Both the position numbers and the translations under genes were made by a program. A stretch of DNA of 64,000 nucleotides. Origin: Shewanella surugensis. Its GTDB lineage: Bacteria > Pseudomonadota > Gammaproteobacteria > Enterobacterales > Shewanellaceae. The notes beneath the pieces were generated by a model. That model was not told where the DNA came from. It searched no databases and saw only the letters and a program-made list of their open reading frames with translations. Positions 16,550-26,994 of the stretch are shown here, piece after piece (within the stretch, counting starts at the first letter, position 1; each line of letters starts with the position of its first letter). The stretch spans positions 1-64,000 of the forward strand of contig NZ_JAKIKS010000015.1 in the NCBI RefSeq assembly GCF_023284005.1, given 5' to 3'.

Positions 16550-18217
16550 TTATTTGGCCATACGCTTGTAACGTAAACGATGTGGCTCAACGACATCTGT
16601 GCCCATGCTTTCTTTTAGCCAAGCAGAATATTCGCTGTAATTACCTTCATGGAAATTCACTTTACCTTCATCACGGTAATCGAGAATATGTGTCGCGATC
16701 CGATCGAGGAACCAGCGGTCATGAGAAATGACCATCGCACAGCCGGGGAACTCTAATAAGGCTTCTTCTAATGCCCGTAAGGTTTCAATATCCAGATCAT
16801 TGGTTGGCTCATCGAGTAATAATACATTCCCGCCCGCCTGTAGCAGCTTGGCTAAGTGAACACGGTTACGTTCCCCTCCTGACAAGGTGCCGATAATTTT
16901 TTGTTGATCGCCGCCACGGAAGTTAAAGCGTCCGACATAAGCGCGACTGGGGATCTCAGTATTATTGATCCGCATAATATCTTGTCCATCAGAGATCTCT
17001 TGCCAAACGGTGTTTTTATCATTCATTGAATCACGGAATTGTTCGACTGAGGCTATTTGTACTGAGGTGCCTAATTCGACACTGCCGCTATCGGGCGCCT
17101 CAGTGCCTAAAATCATTTTAAATAAAGTTGATTTACCAGCACCGTTGGCACCAATAATACCGACAATTGCGCCTTTAGGAACAGAGAAGCTTAAGTCATC
17201 AATCAGTATCCGATCGCCATAAGATTTAGTCAGGTTGGTGACTTCAATGACTTTGTCGCCAAGACGAGGTCCCGGTGGAATAAATAGTTCATTGGTTTCA
17301 TTTCGTTTTTGGTAATCATTGGTGTTCAGCTCTTCAAAGCGTGCCATGCGGGCTTTGCCTTTAGATTGACGACCTTTACTGCCTTGACGTACCCATTCGA
17401 GTTCTTTTTGAATGGTTCTTTGACGGGCACTCTCGGTGGCTGATTCTTGTTTCAAACGGGCATCTTTTTGTTCAAGCCATGAAGAGTAATTACCTTCCCA
17501 AGGGATCCCCTCACCACGGTCAAGTTCTAAAATCCAACCTGCGGCATTATCTAAGAAATACCTATCATGAGTAATCGCGACCACTGTGCCAGTATAATCT
17601 TGTAAGAAGCGCTCTAACCAAGCGACAGATTCTGCATCTAAATGGTTGGTCGGCTCATCAAGGAGTAACATGTCAGGGCGTTCGAGTAACAAGCGGCAAA
17701 TCGCCACACGGCGTCTCTCTCCCCCAGACAATACGGCAATTTTTTCATCCCAGTCGGGTAAACGAAGTGCATTGGCTGCGCGTTCTAAGGCATTATCCAA
17801 ATTGTGTGCATCTTGGGATTGGATGATGGCTTCGAGCTGTCCTTGCTCTTTTGCAAGGGCATCAAAGTCGGCATCGGGTTCAGCATACAGAGCATAGACT
17901 TCATCGAGTCGAGTCAGGGCGTTTTTTGCCACAGAGACGGCTTCTTCTACCGCTTCTCTGACCGTTTGCTCAGGATTGAGTTTGGGTTCTTGAGGTAAAT
18001 AACCAATGTTAAGATCTTGCATCGGGCGCGCTTCACCTTCGATTTCGGTGTCGAGTCCGGCCATGATCTTTAACAGTGTAGATTTACCTGAGCCATTTAA
18101 ACCTAACACACCAATTTTGGCGCCGGGGTAAAAACTCAGGGAAATATCTTTGAGAATTTGTTTTTTTGGGGGGACAATTTTACCGACCCGCAGCATGCTG
18201 TAGACAAACTGAGCCAT
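16550..18217 (-). CDS. ettA: Energy-dependent translational throttle EttA (ABC-F)
   Basis: A 555-residue ABC-F protein with two ATPase modules and no membrane segment. It has Walker A GLNGSGKST and GANGAGKST, signatures LSGGERRRV and LSGGERNRV, and Walker B LLLDEPTNHLD and LLLDEPTNDLD. The N-terminal MAQFVYSMLRVGKIVPPKK and the length fit EttA, which binds the ribosomal E site and regulates the first steps of elongation according to the ATP/ADP ratio. It is convergent with the FHA gene and appears monocistronic. Confidence 0.95.
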   Translation of the reverse strand: MAQFVYSMLRVGKIVPPKKQILKDISLSFYPGAKIGVLGLNGSGKSTLLKIMAGLDTEIEGEARPMQDLNIGYLPQEPKLNPEQTVREAVEEAVSVAKNALTRLDEVYALYAEPDADFDALAKEQGQLEAIIQSQDAHNLDNALERAANALRLPDWDEKIAVLSGGERRRVAICRLLLERPDMLLLDEPTNHLDAESVAWLERFLQDYTGTVVAITHDRYFLDNAAGWILELDRGEGIPWEGNYSSWLEQKDARLKQESATESARQRTIQKELEWVRQGSKGRQSKGKARMARFEELNTNDYQKRNETNELFIPPGPRLGDKVIEVTNLTKSYGDRILIDDLSFSVPKGAIVGIIGANGAGKSTLFKMILGTEAPDSGSVELGTSVQIASVEQFRDSMNDKNTVWQEISDGQDIMRINNTEIPSRAYVGRFNFRGGDQQKIIGTLSGGERNRVHLAKLLQAGGNVLLLDEPTNDLDIETLRALEEALLEFPGCAMVISHDRWFLDRIATHILDYRDEGKVNFHEGNYSEYSAWLKESMGTDVVEPHRLRYKRMAK

Positions 18218-18693
18218 TTGAATTCCATCATAATGAATAGTTAATCGTATAATCTTCTCATACAGACGTGTATCGACTCAAGCACAGCTTGTAAAAGAAC
18301 AGCGTGTTCTTGATGAAGTCAATGGCGATGAAATGAGTTTGAAGGAATCCGATCTGCAGTACTTATGCTGGGTGATTTCTAGATGAGAGAGAAATAGTGA
18401 CTTAGTATCGGTAGTTAGTGGGTTTAAAGAGTAATGCGGTACGATATTTTTTAGGCAAGACTTTGATTTTAAAGTGTCACTCAGTCATTTTTTAGTGTTA
18501 TAAAGTGCGGGTCCATGGGAAAATAGGCAGACTGTTTCTAGATACGAATATTGAGTTTGTTATTTGCTACACAACTTGAATCAAAATCAGGTTAACTAAG
18601 CGGTTTTTTCATGTGTTAATACTGGGATTGTGCTCAATTGCGGAGTAGAATAGCACGCAACCCTACCAAGTGAATTGACAGCTGGAGTGAGCA
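18218..18693. other. Intergenic region between divergent ettA and glyA
   Basis: 476 bp holding the start regions of both genes. I see no convincing ORF, RNA or operator. A TAGAAT near 18646 could be the glyA -10 element, but there is no good -35 at the right distance. Confidence 0.5.
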
Positions 18694-19950
18694 ATGCTGA
18701 AGAGAGATATGAATATTGCGGATTTCGACCCACAATTATTCCAAGCTATTGAAGATGAGACCCGTCGCCAAGAAGAGCACATTGAACTTATTGCTTCTGA
18801 AAACTATGCAAGCCCTCGAGTCCTCGAAGCGCAAGGTTCGCAATTAACCAATAAATATGCTGAAGGCTATCCAGGTAAACGTTATTATGGCGGCTGTGAG
18901 TATGTTGATATAGCAGAAGAACTTGCTATCTCTCGAGCCAAAGAACTATTTGGTGCGACTTATGCGAATGTTCAACCTCATTCAGGTTCACAGGCGAATG
19001 CGGCTGTCTTTATGTCGTTACTTGAAGGTGGTGATACTGTATTAGGCATGAGCTTGGCGCATGGTGGTCATTTAACCCATGGCTCACATGTCAGTTTTTC
19101 TGGGAAACTCTATAATGCCGTTCAATACGGTATTAATGCAACGACGGGTAAAATTGATTACGAAGAAATTGAACGTCTCGCTGTTGAGCACAAACCTAAA
19201 ATGATCATTGGGGGTTTTAGTGCTTATTCGGGGATTATTGACTGGGCAAAATTTCGTGAAATAGCCGATAAAGTCGGGGCTTATTTGTTTGTTGATATGG
19301 CGCATGTTGCGGGTTTAGTGGCGGCAGGGATTTATCCTAGTCCATTGCCACACGCCCATGTTGTGACGACCACGACACACAAAACCTTAGCTGGTCCTCG
19401 TGGTGGACTCATTTTATCGGCTATCGATGATGAAGCGATTTATAAAAAATTAAATTCAGCGGTTTTCCCTGGTGGTCAGGGAGGTCCTTTGATGCATGTA
19501 ATTGCGGCTAAAGCGGTTGCTTTTAAAGAAGCCTTGGAGCCTGAGTTTACTGTTTATCAAAAGCAAGTGGTTGTGAATGCCAAAGCCATGGCCAATACCT
19601 TCATCGAACGTGGTTTTGATGTGGTGTCGGGAGGAACTGATAACCATTTATTTTTGCTTGATTTAATTGACAAGGATATGACAGGTAAAGATGCGGATGC
19701 GGCGCTTGGTTTAGCGAATATTACCGTCAATAAAAACTCCGTTCCGAATGATCCACTCTCTCCTTTTGTGACCTCTGGTTTACGCATCGGCTCTCCTGCA
19801 ATAACCCGACGTGGTTTTGAAGAAGCGCAAGCGATAGAGTTGACCCATTGGATGTGTGATATCTTAGATGATATTAGCAATGAAGCCACTATTGCACGCG
19901 TGAAACAACAAGTCATCGATTTGTGTGCAAAGTATCCTGTTTATGGTTAA
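18694..19950 (+). CDS. glyA: Serine hydroxymethyltransferase
   Basis: A 418-residue PLP enzyme that converts serine and tetrahydrofolate to glycine and 5,10-methylene-THF. It starts [12 protein letters not shown] as in enterobacterial GlyA. The PLP lysine lies in [14 protein letters not shown], and HSGSQAN and GGTDNHL are also present. The length is normal and GGAGTGAG precedes the ATG. It is followed by a terminator and then nrdR. Confidence 0.97.
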   Translation: MLKRDMNIADFDPQLFQAIEDETRRQEEHIELIASENYASPRVLEAQGSQLTNKYAEGYPGKRYYGGCEYVDIAEELAISRAKELFGATYANVQPHSGSQANAAVFMSLLEGGDTVLGMSLAHGGHLTHGSHVSFSGKLYNAVQYGINATTGKIDYEEIERLAVEHKPKMIIGGFSAYSGIIDWAKFREIADKVGAYLFVDMAHVAGLVAAGIYPSPLPHAHVVTTTTHKTLAGPRGGLILSAIDDEAIYKKLNSAVFPGGQGGPLMHVIAAKAVAFKEALEPEFTVYQKQVVVNAKAMANTFIERGFDVVSGGTDNHLFLLDLIDKDMTGKDADAALGLANITVNKNSVPNDPLSPFVTSGLRIGSPAITRRGFEEAQAIELTHWMCDILDDISNEATIARVKQQVIDLCAKYPVYG

Positions 19951-19979
19951 ATTGGTGTCATAAATAAGGTAAACTTAGG

Positions 19980-20008
19980 TGGTCGCATTATGCGGCCATT
20001 TTTATTTA
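19980..20008 (+). terminator. glyA terminator
   Basis: TGGTCGCA at 19980-19987 pairs with TGCGGCCA at 19991-19998 (one G-U pair), followed by TTTTTATTTATT. Confidence 0.7.
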
Positions 20009-20058
20009 TTCGGCTGCTAAGCCGACGTATTCAGATTGAGAATAGGCAGGAGGCTTGA

Positions 20059-20508
20059 ATGCATTGTCCGTTTTGCAGCGCAATAGACACTAAGGTTATT
20101 GATTCACGATTGGTTGCTGATGGCCATCAAGTGCGTCGTCGGCGTGAATGTGTGAAATGTCATGAGAGATATACGACATTTGAAGGGGCTGAATTAGTCA
20201 TGCCTAGAGTGGTTAAGCAAGATGGCAGTAGACAGCCCTTTGATGAAGAAAAATTAAGAGCCGGAATGTTGAGATCGGTTGAGAAGAGACCGGTATCGAT
20301 GGATCAAATAGAAAAATCGATTACGCAAATTAAATCCACGTTAAGAGCGACAGGTGAGCGCGAGATTAACTCTCAAATGATAGGTAACTTGATGATGGAC
20401 CAGCTGGTGGACCTGGATAAGGTGGCGTATATTCGTTTCGCTTCTGTTTACCGAGCATTCGAAGATGTGTCCGAATTTGGTGATGCCATCGCAAAATTAC
20501 AAAAATGA
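20059..20508 (+). CDS. nrdR: Transcriptional repressor NrdR
   Basis: A 149-residue protein with a zinc ribbon ([11 protein letters not shown] and CVKCHERY) followed by an ATP-cone domain. NrdR represses ribonucleotide reductase genes in response to dATP/ATP. A strong AGGAGG precedes the ATG. Its place upstream of the rib genes is conserved in gammaproteobacteria. Confidence 0.96.
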   Translation: MHCPFCSAIDTKVIDSRLVADGHQVRRRRECVKCHERYTTFEGAELVMPRVVKQDGSRQPFDEEKLRAGMLRSVEKRPVSMDQIEKSITQIKSTLRATGEREINSQMIGNLMMDQLVDLDKVAYIRFASVYRAFEDVSEFGDAIAKLQK

Positions 20509-20523
20509 ATGTGATGCCTGTCG

Positions 20524-20550
20524 TGATAAAAGGGAGATGACCTTTTATCA
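20524..20550. other. Perfect hairpin between nrdR and ribD
   Basis: TGATAAAAGG at 20524-20533 and CCTTTTATCA at 20541-20550 form a 10-bp stem with a 7-base loop. No T tract follows on either strand, so an ordinary terminator is doubtful. It might slow or stabilise transcripts between nrdR and ribD. Confidence 0.5.
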
Positions 20551-20624
20551 TGCTCAGTGTTAAATTAACCTGCTAGCTAATCAGTTGTTTAGGGAGCATT
20601 TCTTGTCAGTGATATGGATTGAAA

Positions 20625-21743
20625 ATGTGGTCTATTCAAGATATTAAGATGATGAATCGTGCCCTGAAATTGGCACGTAAAGGGACATATACGACGAGGC
20701 CAAATCCGAGCGTAGGTTGTGTTATCACTCAAGGTGATGAAGTGATTGGAGAGGGCTATCATATCAAGGCAGGTGGACCTCATGCTGAAGTTCATGCGCT
20801 TAATGATGCCGGTTTGGCGGCAAAAGGCAGTACGGCTTATGTCACACTTGAACCTTGTAGTCATTACGGCAGAACGCCGCCTTGTGCCTTAGGGCTTATT
20901 GAAGCGGGTGTTGTTCGTGTGGTGATAGCGACTGAGGATCCTAATCCGCAGGTGAAAGGTCGTGGCATTGCCATGTTAAAAGAGGCGGGCATTAGCGTTT
21001 CTGTGGGCTTATTAGCCGCTGAAGCGAAAAGGCTTAACAAAGGTTTTATGAAATGTATGGCCATTAGGTTGCCTTGGGTGACGGTTAAATTAGCAGCCAG
21101 TTTAGATGGAAAGACCGCATTGTCGAACGGGGTGTCTCAATGGATAACAGGGCCTGAGTCTCGCCGAGATGTACAACGCTTAAGAGCGAGACATGGCGCG
21201 TTAGTGACAGGTATCGAAACAGTCTTAGCAGATAATCCGAGTTTAAATGTTCGTCACAGTGAGTTAGGTGAGTTAAAACAGTCTTTATCTGAGACGGATA
21301 TTATTCAACCTATTCGGGTGATATTAGATAGCCGAGCACGATTGCCTGTCAATATGGCCTTATTTGAGGTGGAAAGCTCGATTTTATTGGTGTCCTGTGT
21401 GCATTATCCAGAAGAGGTTCGTAATGCTTGGCCCGAGCATGTGAGCCATTTATTACTGCCTTCGATGGATGGGCGTGTTGATTTGGCGAAATTGTTGGAG
21501 CATCTTGGTTCACTTTGTCATTCAGTGCTCATTGAAGCGGGGGCGACATTGGCGGGCGCCTTTATGGCGGAAGGTTTGGCAGATGAATTAGTGTTATATC
21601 AGGCTATTAAAATCTTGGGTGACAAAGGACGCAATTTGTTATCTTTACCTGAATATGGTTCGATGGCGATGTTGCCTTCGATGACATTAATCGATGAGCG
21701 TAAAGTGGGGGCTGATACTCGATTGACGCTCAAACTGGGCTAA
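20625..21743 (+). CDS. ribD: Bifunctional riboflavin deaminase/reductase RibD
   Basis: The N-terminal deaminase domain contains HAEVHAL and PCSHYGRTPPC (zinc ligands and the catalytic Glu); the C-terminal reductase domain begins near WVTVKLAASLDGKTAL. It carries out the second and third steps of riboflavin synthesis. I chose the ATG at 20625; an in-frame TTG at 20619 is possible and neither has a strong ribosome site. It begins the rib gene series. Confidence 0.95.
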   Translation: MWSIQDIKMMNRALKLARKGTYTTRPNPSVGCVITQGDEVIGEGYHIKAGGPHAEVHALNDAGLAAKGSTAYVTLEPCSHYGRTPPCALGLIEAGVVRVVIATEDPNPQVKGRGIAMLKEAGISVSVGLLAAEAKRLNKGFMKCMAIRLPWVTVKLAASLDGKTALSNGVSQWITGPESRRDVQRLRARHGALVTGIETVLADNPSLNVRHSELGELKQSLSETDIIQPIRVILDSRARLPVNMALFEVESSILLVSCVHYPEEVRNAWPEHVSHLLLPSMDGRVDLAKLLEHLGSLCHSVLIEAGATLAGAFMAEGLADELVLYQAIKILGDKGRNLLSLPEYGSMAMLPSMTLIDERKVGADTRLTLKLG

Positions 21744-21803
21744 TAAAGACGGCTTTTATGTTTATCTTCATTGTGAATTTATGCTTAATACTGAGTAATT
21801 GAT

Positions 21804-22469
21804 ATGTTTACTGGAATTATAGAGTCCGTTGGCTCATTACGATATGTTGAGCGCCGCGGTGATGATATTCGCCTTACTGTAGCCAGTGGCAAGCTTGACT
21901 TAAGTGATGTGAAGTTAGGGGACAGTATTGCTACCAATGGTGTTTGTTTGACGGTTGTTAAATGTTTAAGTGATGGCTATTTAGCTGATATTTCAGCTGA
22001 AACCGTGGCATTAACAGGCTTTTCTCATTATCAGGTGGGCAGAGCGGTTAATCTTGAAAAGGCGCTGACACCGACGACTCGTTTAGGCGGGCATATGGTC
22101 AGTGGTCATGTCGATGGCATTGCGATTGTTAAAGAGCGACAACATCGTGGTAAAGCGATAGAGTTTTGGTTGAGCGCACCTAAGGTGCTTACGCGTTACA
22201 TTGCCCATAAAGGCTCTATTACTATTGATGGTGTGAGCTTGACGGTGAATGAGGTTAACGATCATCAGTTTCGTGTGACGATTGTGCCCCATACGGCAGC
22301 TGAAACGACGTTGATAACACTAAAAGTGGGTGATAGCGTTAACCTTGAAGTGGATTTAATCGCCCGTCATTTAGAACGATTGATGCTTTACACAGGGGCA
22401 AAAGATCAACCCAATAATGCCGATGGCGTGACGATGGACCTATTGGCACGTTCTGGCTTTTTACGTTAA
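21804..22469 (+). CDS. ribE: Riboflavin synthase, alpha subunit
   Basis: A 221-residue protein with two lumazine-binding halves. It starts MFTGIIESVGSL; the first half has NGVCLTV and the second GGHMVSGHVDG and DGVSLTVN. It dismutates two 6,7-dimethyl-8-ribityllumazine molecules to riboflavin. Length and motifs are normal. It lies 60 bases after ribD. Confidence 0.96.
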   Translation: MFTGIIESVGSLRYVERRGDDIRLTVASGKLDLSDVKLGDSIATNGVCLTVVKCLSDGYLADISAETVALTGFSHYQVGRAVNLEKALTPTTRLGGHMVSGHVDGIAIVKERQHRGKAIEFWLSAPKVLTRYIAHKGSITIDGVSLTVNEVNDHQFRVTIVPHTAAETTLITLKVGDSVNLEVDLIARHLERLMLYTGAKDQPNNADGVTMDLLARSGFLR

Positions 22470-22611
22470 TACTGTTTTGCGTTAAGATTCTATTTTTGGA
22501 ATAGATAATCTATTTTTAATGACTGGGCTGCGATGATCTGGGATTATTTTTTGTGATGACAGATAATGTCCTTTACTCAGTTAGTGGCTAAATAACGATA
22601 AGGTTCGACTA

Positions 22612-23715
22612 ATGGCATTACACAGTATAGAAGAGATCATCGAAGATATTCGTCTCGGAAAAATGGTGATCCTCATGGATGACGAAGACCGTGAGAATGA
22701 AGGCGATCTTATTATGGCAGCAGATTGCGTGACGCCTGAAGCGATAAACTTTATGGCCACCTATGGCCGCGGGTTGATCTGTCAAACATTGACAGAGGAT
22801 CGTTGTAAACAACTCAACTTACCGTTAATGGTGAGTAATAATAATGCACAGTTTTCTACCAACTTTACCGTATCGATCGAAGCGGCAGAGGGAGTTACAA
22901 CCGGTATTTCTGCTCATGATCGGGCTGTCACGGTTAAAGCCGCGGTCGCTAAAAATGCGCAGGCAGTCGATTTGGTCCAACCTGGGCATATTTTTCCTTT
23001 GATGGCGCAAGAAGGTGGCGTACTGATCAGAGCGGGTCACACTGAAGCGGGATGTGATTTAGCCCGATTAGCGGGTTTTGAACCTTCTGGTGTCATTGTG
23101 GAGATTTTAAATGAAGATGGCACCATGGCACGTTGTCCAGATTTAGAGGTCTTCTCTGAAAAGCATGATATTAAAATTGGCACGATTGCTGATTTAATCG
23201 AATACCGTAACACCAAAGAAACCACCGTTGTCCGTGAAGGGCAATGTAAACTGCCGACACGCTTTGGTGAGTTTGAAATGATCACCTTCAAAGATACCAT
23301 TGATAATCAGCTACATTATGCTTTGATAAAAGGTGAGGTAAAGGAAGGTGTCTTGGTTCGAGTTCATCTTCAAAATACCTTTAATGATCTTTTATATTCA
23401 GAAAGAAATCAGCAACGTAGCTGGCCATTAGATCAGGCTATGCAACGTATTGCGGAAGATGGTGGCGTATTGGTTTTACTCGCAAACCATGAAAATAATG
23501 ATGATATTATTGCGAAAGTCAAAGCTTTTGAGGCTGAAGATAACGGACAAGCGCCGAGTGCGGCTAAATGGACGGGCACGTCAAGACGTGTGGGGGTAGG
23601 ATCACAAATTTTAGCCGAGATCGGCGTGACTAAAATGCGTTTGTTGAGTTCGCCAAAGCGTTATCATTCCCTATCGGGCTTTGGTTTAGAAGTGACGGAT
23701 TACATCGCTGACTAA
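22612..23715 (+). CDS. ribBA: DHBP synthase with degenerate GTP cyclohydrolase II domain (RibBX-like)
   Basis: The N-terminal half is 3,4-dihydroxy-2-butanone-4-phosphate synthase: [11 protein letters not shown] near residue 23, [12 protein letters not shown] and [11 protein letters not shown]. The C-terminal half has the shape of RibA but lacks the cysteine cluster that binds zinc in GTP cyclohydrolase II; the equivalent stretch reads [18 protein letters not shown]. It is therefore probably only a RibB enzyme, as in the RibBX variants known from Shewanella and other proteobacteria, and a separate ribA is expected elsewhere. No FMN riboswitch is visible in the 142-bp gap upstream. Confidence 0.93.
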   Translation: MALHSIEEIIEDIRLGKMVILMDDEDRENEGDLIMAADCVTPEAINFMATYGRGLICQTLTEDRCKQLNLPLMVSNNNAQFSTNFTVSIEAAEGVTTGISAHDRAVTVKAAVAKNAQAVDLVQPGHIFPLMAQEGGVLIRAGHTEAGCDLARLAGFEPSGVIVEILNEDGTMARCPDLEVFSEKHDIKIGTIADLIEYRNTKETTVVREGQCKLPTRFGEFEMITFKDTIDNQLHYALIKGEVKEGVLVRVHLQNTFNDLLYSERNQQRSWPLDQAMQRIAEDGGVLVLLANHENNDDIIAKVKAFEAEDNGQAPSAAKWTGTSRRVGVGSQILAEIGVTKMRLLSSPKRYHSLSGFGLEVTDYIAD

Positions 23716-23897
23716 TTTTTCCCTTGGTGAGTTGTTGATGTCAGTGTCAGATGTTCCTTACATCATCAAGCCCCTTAGGTAGGGTAGCAGTAAGTTATCA
23801 CATTTCTTATCAATTGCATGGGGATCAGAGAAGAGTGCTGTGGTATCATAGCGCCTCTTCCGCCCTGATGCTGGGTAATTAAGCTAATTTAGGTAAG

Positions 23898-24377
23898 ATG
23901 ATGAACGTAGTGCAAGGTAATATCGAAGCAAAAAATGCCAAGGTTGCGATTGTAATATCGCGTTTCAACAGCTTTCTAGTTGAAAGTTTACTTGATGGGG
24001 CGGTGGATACCCTTAAGCGCTTTGGACAGGTCGCAGATGAAAATATCACTGTTATTCGTGTCCCTGGCGCTGTTGAACTGCCTCTGGCTGCTCGTCGTGT
24101 TGCGGCAAGCGCTAAATTTGACGGTATTATTGCACTGGGTGCAGTGATCCGTGGTGGCACACCTCATTTTGATTTTGTTGCAGGTGAATGTAATAAGGGA
24201 TTATCTCAAGTGGCACTTGAATATGATCTTCCGGTTGCATTTGGCGTGTTAACGACCGATACCATTGAACAAGCGATTGAACGTTCGGGTACTAAAGCAG
24301 GCAATAAAGGTGGTGAAGCTGCTTTGAGTTTGCTTGAAATGGTTAACGTTCTGCAAGAACTTGAAGCACAGTTGTAA
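23898..24377 (+). CDS. ribH: 6,7-dimethyl-8-ribityllumazine synthase
   Basis: A 159-residue protein with [34 protein letters not shown] and [12 protein letters not shown], all diagnostic of lumazine synthase, which forms large oligomers and makes the RibE substrate. ATGs at 23898 and 23901 are both possible. A 182-bp gap separates it from the RibB gene, and nusB follows 15 bases later. Confidence 0.97.
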   Translation: MMNVVQGNIEAKNAKVAIVISRFNSFLVESLLDGAVDTLKRFGQVADENITVIRVPGAVELPLAARRVAASAKFDGIIALGAVIRGGTPHFDFVAGECNKGLSQVALEYDLPVAFGVLTTDTIEQAIERSGTKAGNKGGEAALSLLEMVNVLQELEAQL

Positions 24378-24392
24378 TATTAGGAACCCGTA

Positions 24393-24800
24393 ATGAAGCC
24401 TTCTGAGCGCCGTAAGGCCCGCCGTTTAGCCGTTCAGGCTATTTATTCTTGGCAATTAAGCGGTAATAATATTGCCGATGTTGAACATGAATTTTTAACT
24501 GAACATGTTGTAGACGGCGTCGACGTAGCGTATTTCCGTGAGTTATTCGCGGGTGTTGCTACTAAGAAAAGCCAATTGGATGAGCTTATTGCTCCTCATT
24601 TGGAACGTCCACTTGAAGAAGTGGATCCGGTTGAGAAAGCCGTTTTGCGATTAGCCACTTTTGAGTTAACTTATCGTAAAGATGTCCCTTATAAAGTTGC
24701 CATCAATGAGGCCATAGAGCTCGCAAAAGCTTTTGGCGCTGAAGAGAGTCATAGATTTGTCAATGGTATACTTGATAAATTAGTGGGACGTAAAAAATAA
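24393..24800 (+). CDS. nusB: Transcription antitermination factor NusB
   Basis: A 135-residue helical protein with [18 protein letters not shown] at the N-terminus and [15 protein letters not shown] and FVNGILDKL at the C-terminus. It binds boxA RNA with NusE in rRNA antitermination. It lies immediately after ribH, the common arrangement, and is followed by a strong terminator. Confidence 0.97.
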   Translation: MKPSERRKARRLAVQAIYSWQLSGNNIADVEHEFLTEHVVDGVDVAYFRELFAGVATKKSQLDELIAPHLERPLEEVDPVEKAVLRLATFELTYRKDVPYKVAINEAIELAKAFGAEESHRFVNGILDKLVGRKK

Positions 24801-24805
24801 ACTGG

Positions 24806-24834
24806 AACGGTATCTTAAGGATACCGTTTTTTTT
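24806..24834 (+). terminator. nusB terminator
   Basis: AACGGTATC at 24806-24814 pairs with GATACCGTT at 24820-24828, followed by eight Ts. It ends the rib-nusB unit before thiL. Confidence 0.88.
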
Positions 24835-24874
24835 AGCTGTTTGATTCCAATATTTTAAATATGTGATTGCTATT

Positions 24875-25831
24875 GTGAAAGAATTTCAATTGATTGAACG
24901 CTTTTTTACCGGTAGGTCGTCACCGCGTCGAGATGTGAGTCTTGGCATTGGCGATGACTGCGCATTAGTCGAGGCGACTGATAATAAGTCGATTGCGATT
25001 TCATGCGATACATTAGTTGAGGGCGTCCATTTTTATAAAGAGATCCCTGCACATGCTTTGGGTTATAAGTCCTTAGCGGTAAATTTATCGGATTTAGCCG
25101 CGATGGGGGCAGAGCCTGCATGGATGACGTTAGCACTGACTTTACCTGAAGTTAATGAGTCATGGCTCAGCGAATTTAGTGACGGATTATTTGAGGCGGC
25201 GCAATACTATGGTGTGTCTTTGGTTGGGGGAGATACCACTCGTGGCCCCAGAAGTATTACTATTACCATTAATGGTAAAGTGACCAAAGATGAAGCCTTG
25301 ACTCGAAGTGGTGCTCGAAATGGTGATTGGATTTATGTGACTGGGACCTTAGGGGATTCAGCGTTGGGTTTAGATATATTACGAGGGAAAGTTGAAGTGA
25401 ATGCAGCTGACAAAGCTTATTTCATTAAACGGCATTATTATCCGACTCCTCGCGTGTTAGCAGGTCAGTCTTTACGGCAATTGGCGACCAGTGCTATTGA
25501 TTTATCTGACGGCTTAGTTTCTGATATTAATCATTTAATAAAGAGTTCTCACGTGGGTGCTATTATTGATGTTGATGCATTGCCTTTATCATTGGCTTTA
25601 AAGAATGCTGTCCCGATCGATGAAGCGTTGGGTTACGCCTTAACTGGTGGTGAGGATTATGAATTGCTCTTTACCGTTCCCGAAGCCCAAAAAGGTGCGT
25701 TAGAAACGTCGTTAGCTCATACTGGAGTGACATTTTCTAAAGTTGGCCAAATAACGACAGGCGAACAATTGAAATTGCAAAGCAATGGTGCGGCCTTTGA
25801 AGCTATTAATTGTGGATTTGAGCATTTTTAA
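24875..25831 (+). CDS. thiL: Thiamine-monophosphate kinase
   Basis: An ATP-dependent kinase that makes thiamine diphosphate from the monophosphate. It contains GIGDDCALV, ISCDTLVEGVHF, NLSDLAAMGA, GGDTTRG and IDLSDGLVSDI, all typical. Two in-frame GTGs, at 24863 and 24875, could start it; MKEFQLIERFF from 24875 fits the family start better, though neither has a clear ribosome site. The stop is directly followed by the pgpA start. Confidence 0.93.
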   Translation: MKEFQLIERFFTGRSSPRRDVSLGIGDDCALVEATDNKSIAISCDTLVEGVHFYKEIPAHALGYKSLAVNLSDLAAMGAEPAWMTLALTLPEVNESWLSEFSDGLFEAAQYYGVSLVGGDTTRGPRSITITINGKVTKDEALTRSGARNGDWIYVTGTLGDSALGLDILRGKVEVNAADKAYFIKRHYYPTPRVLAGQSLRQLATSAIDLSDGLVSDINHLIKSSHVGAIIDVDALPLSLALKNAVPIDEALGYALTGGEDYELLFTVPEAQKGALETSLAHTGVTFSKVGQITTGEQLKLQSNGAAFEAINCGFEHF

Positions 25832-26326
25832 ATGAATTTATTATCAAAAGATAAAGCGTTATCACGCTTATCCTTACGCAATCCTATTCATTGTTTAGCT
25901 TTAGGTTTTGGTTCTGGTTTAGTGGCCAAGGCTCCAGGTACCTTTGGTACCTTAGCGGCGATTCCTTTCTATTTACTGATGATGCATTTAAGTTTTCCAC
26001 TCTATTTAATGTGTGTTGCAATCGGCGCCATTGTGGGGGTTTATATTTGCGGTAAAGCGGCAAAGGACATGCAAGTACATGATCATGGAGCCATTGTATG
26101 GGATGAAGTCATCGGCTTGCTGATCACTATGATTGCGGCGCCTGCTGGTCTGTTGTGGCTGGGAGTGGGATTCGTATTATTTCGGTTTTTTGACATTATT
26201 AAGCCTTGGCCAATAAGTTGGTTAGATAAGCATGTTCATGGTGGGTTTGGCATTATGATTGATGATGTCTTAGCTGGAATATTAGCCCTATTTTGTATGC
26301 AAGTGTTAGCCTTTAATTTTGCTTGA
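25832..26326 (+). CDS. pgpA: Phosphatidylglycerophosphatase A
   Basis: A 164-residue inner-membrane phosphatase with several hydrophobic helices. LVAKAPGTFGTLAAIPF, VWDEVIGLLI and FRFFDIIKPWPI are the family motifs. It removes phosphate from phosphatidylglycerophosphate to give phosphatidylglycerol. The start codon directly follows the thiL stop, so the two are coupled. Confidence 0.96.
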   Translation: MNLLSKDKALSRLSLRNPIHCLALGFGSGLVAKAPGTFGTLAAIPFYLLMMHLSFPLYLMCVAIGAIVGVYICGKAAKDMQVHDHGAIVWDEVIGLLITMIAAPAGLLWLGVGFVLFRFFDIIKPWPISWLDKHVHGGFGIMIDDVLAGILALFCMQVLAFNFA

Positions 26327-26435
26327 TATGGCTTTTATTATATTAATAACCAATACAGTTATTGGCAGTGGTAGATAACCATACTTTGCTTTTTAACTCT
26401 ATTTCTCGTTTTCATTTAGCCGTTAATGGTGCTTG

Positions 26436-26903
26436 TTATTCATTATTCGTTAGCGCATCAGATTGGCCCCAATATTGTGCAAAGGCCTCGACAGTTAATC
26501 CCGATTTATTGGTGAGGCTTTCATCACAGCTCTGGTTGTAAAGCAAGCGTGTGATTCGTACTTCAGCTTTTATCAAAGCGCCCATGATGGCTGTGTTACC
26601 TCGTTTATCTTGTAAGCATGCATTGGCACCTCTTTGGAGTAATAGCGCTGTGGTTTCGTATTGTCCATTATAAGCGGCGACCATTAATGCTGTGTAGCTT
26701 TGCTCATTGCTTTGATTAATGGGGAAACCGGCATCAAGGAAACGATTAATGATTTCATTATCACCCAGTCTCGCAGCAGCAAAAAAATAGTCGACCAGCT
26801 CAGCTATTTTGTCCTTATTATCGATTGTGTTTGCTTGAACGATATTGGCAATACTGAAGAATATAAGGTTAATTAAAATGAGTATCGCGAAAAACATTCT
26901 CAT
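26436..26903 (-). CDS. ankB: Exported ankyrin-repeat protein (AnkB-like), intact copy
   Basis: A 155-residue protein with a hydrophobic N-terminal signal (MRMFFAILILINLIFFSIA) and about three ankyrin repeats (SYTALMVAAYNGQYETTALLL, then DKRGNTAIMGALIKA). It follows the catalase gene on the same strand. In Pseudomonas a membrane ankyrin protein of this kind is needed for full activity of the adjacent KatB catalase, so a helper role in the periplasm is likely. A second copy at 28651-29114 is frameshifted. Confidence 0.88.
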   Translation of the reverse strand: MRMFFAILILINLIFFSIANIVQANTIDNKDKIAELVDYFFAAARLGDNEIINRFLDAGFPINQSNEQSYTALMVAAYNGQYETTALLLQRGANACLQDKRGNTAIMGALIKAEVRITRLLYNQSCDESLTNKSGLTVEAFAQYWGQSDALTNNE

Positions 26904-26994
26904 TAGAGATGATCTCTTTGAGCTGAGTGATAGGGGGTTAGAGTAAAAAAATCATGGGGTTAAACAGATTTTTTACTCGTTTCGGCTGGGTTGA

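Noticed and set aside
22470..22611. FMN riboswitch before the RibB gene
   Set aside because: The gap of 142 bp is short and I cannot find the conserved RFN-element segments.
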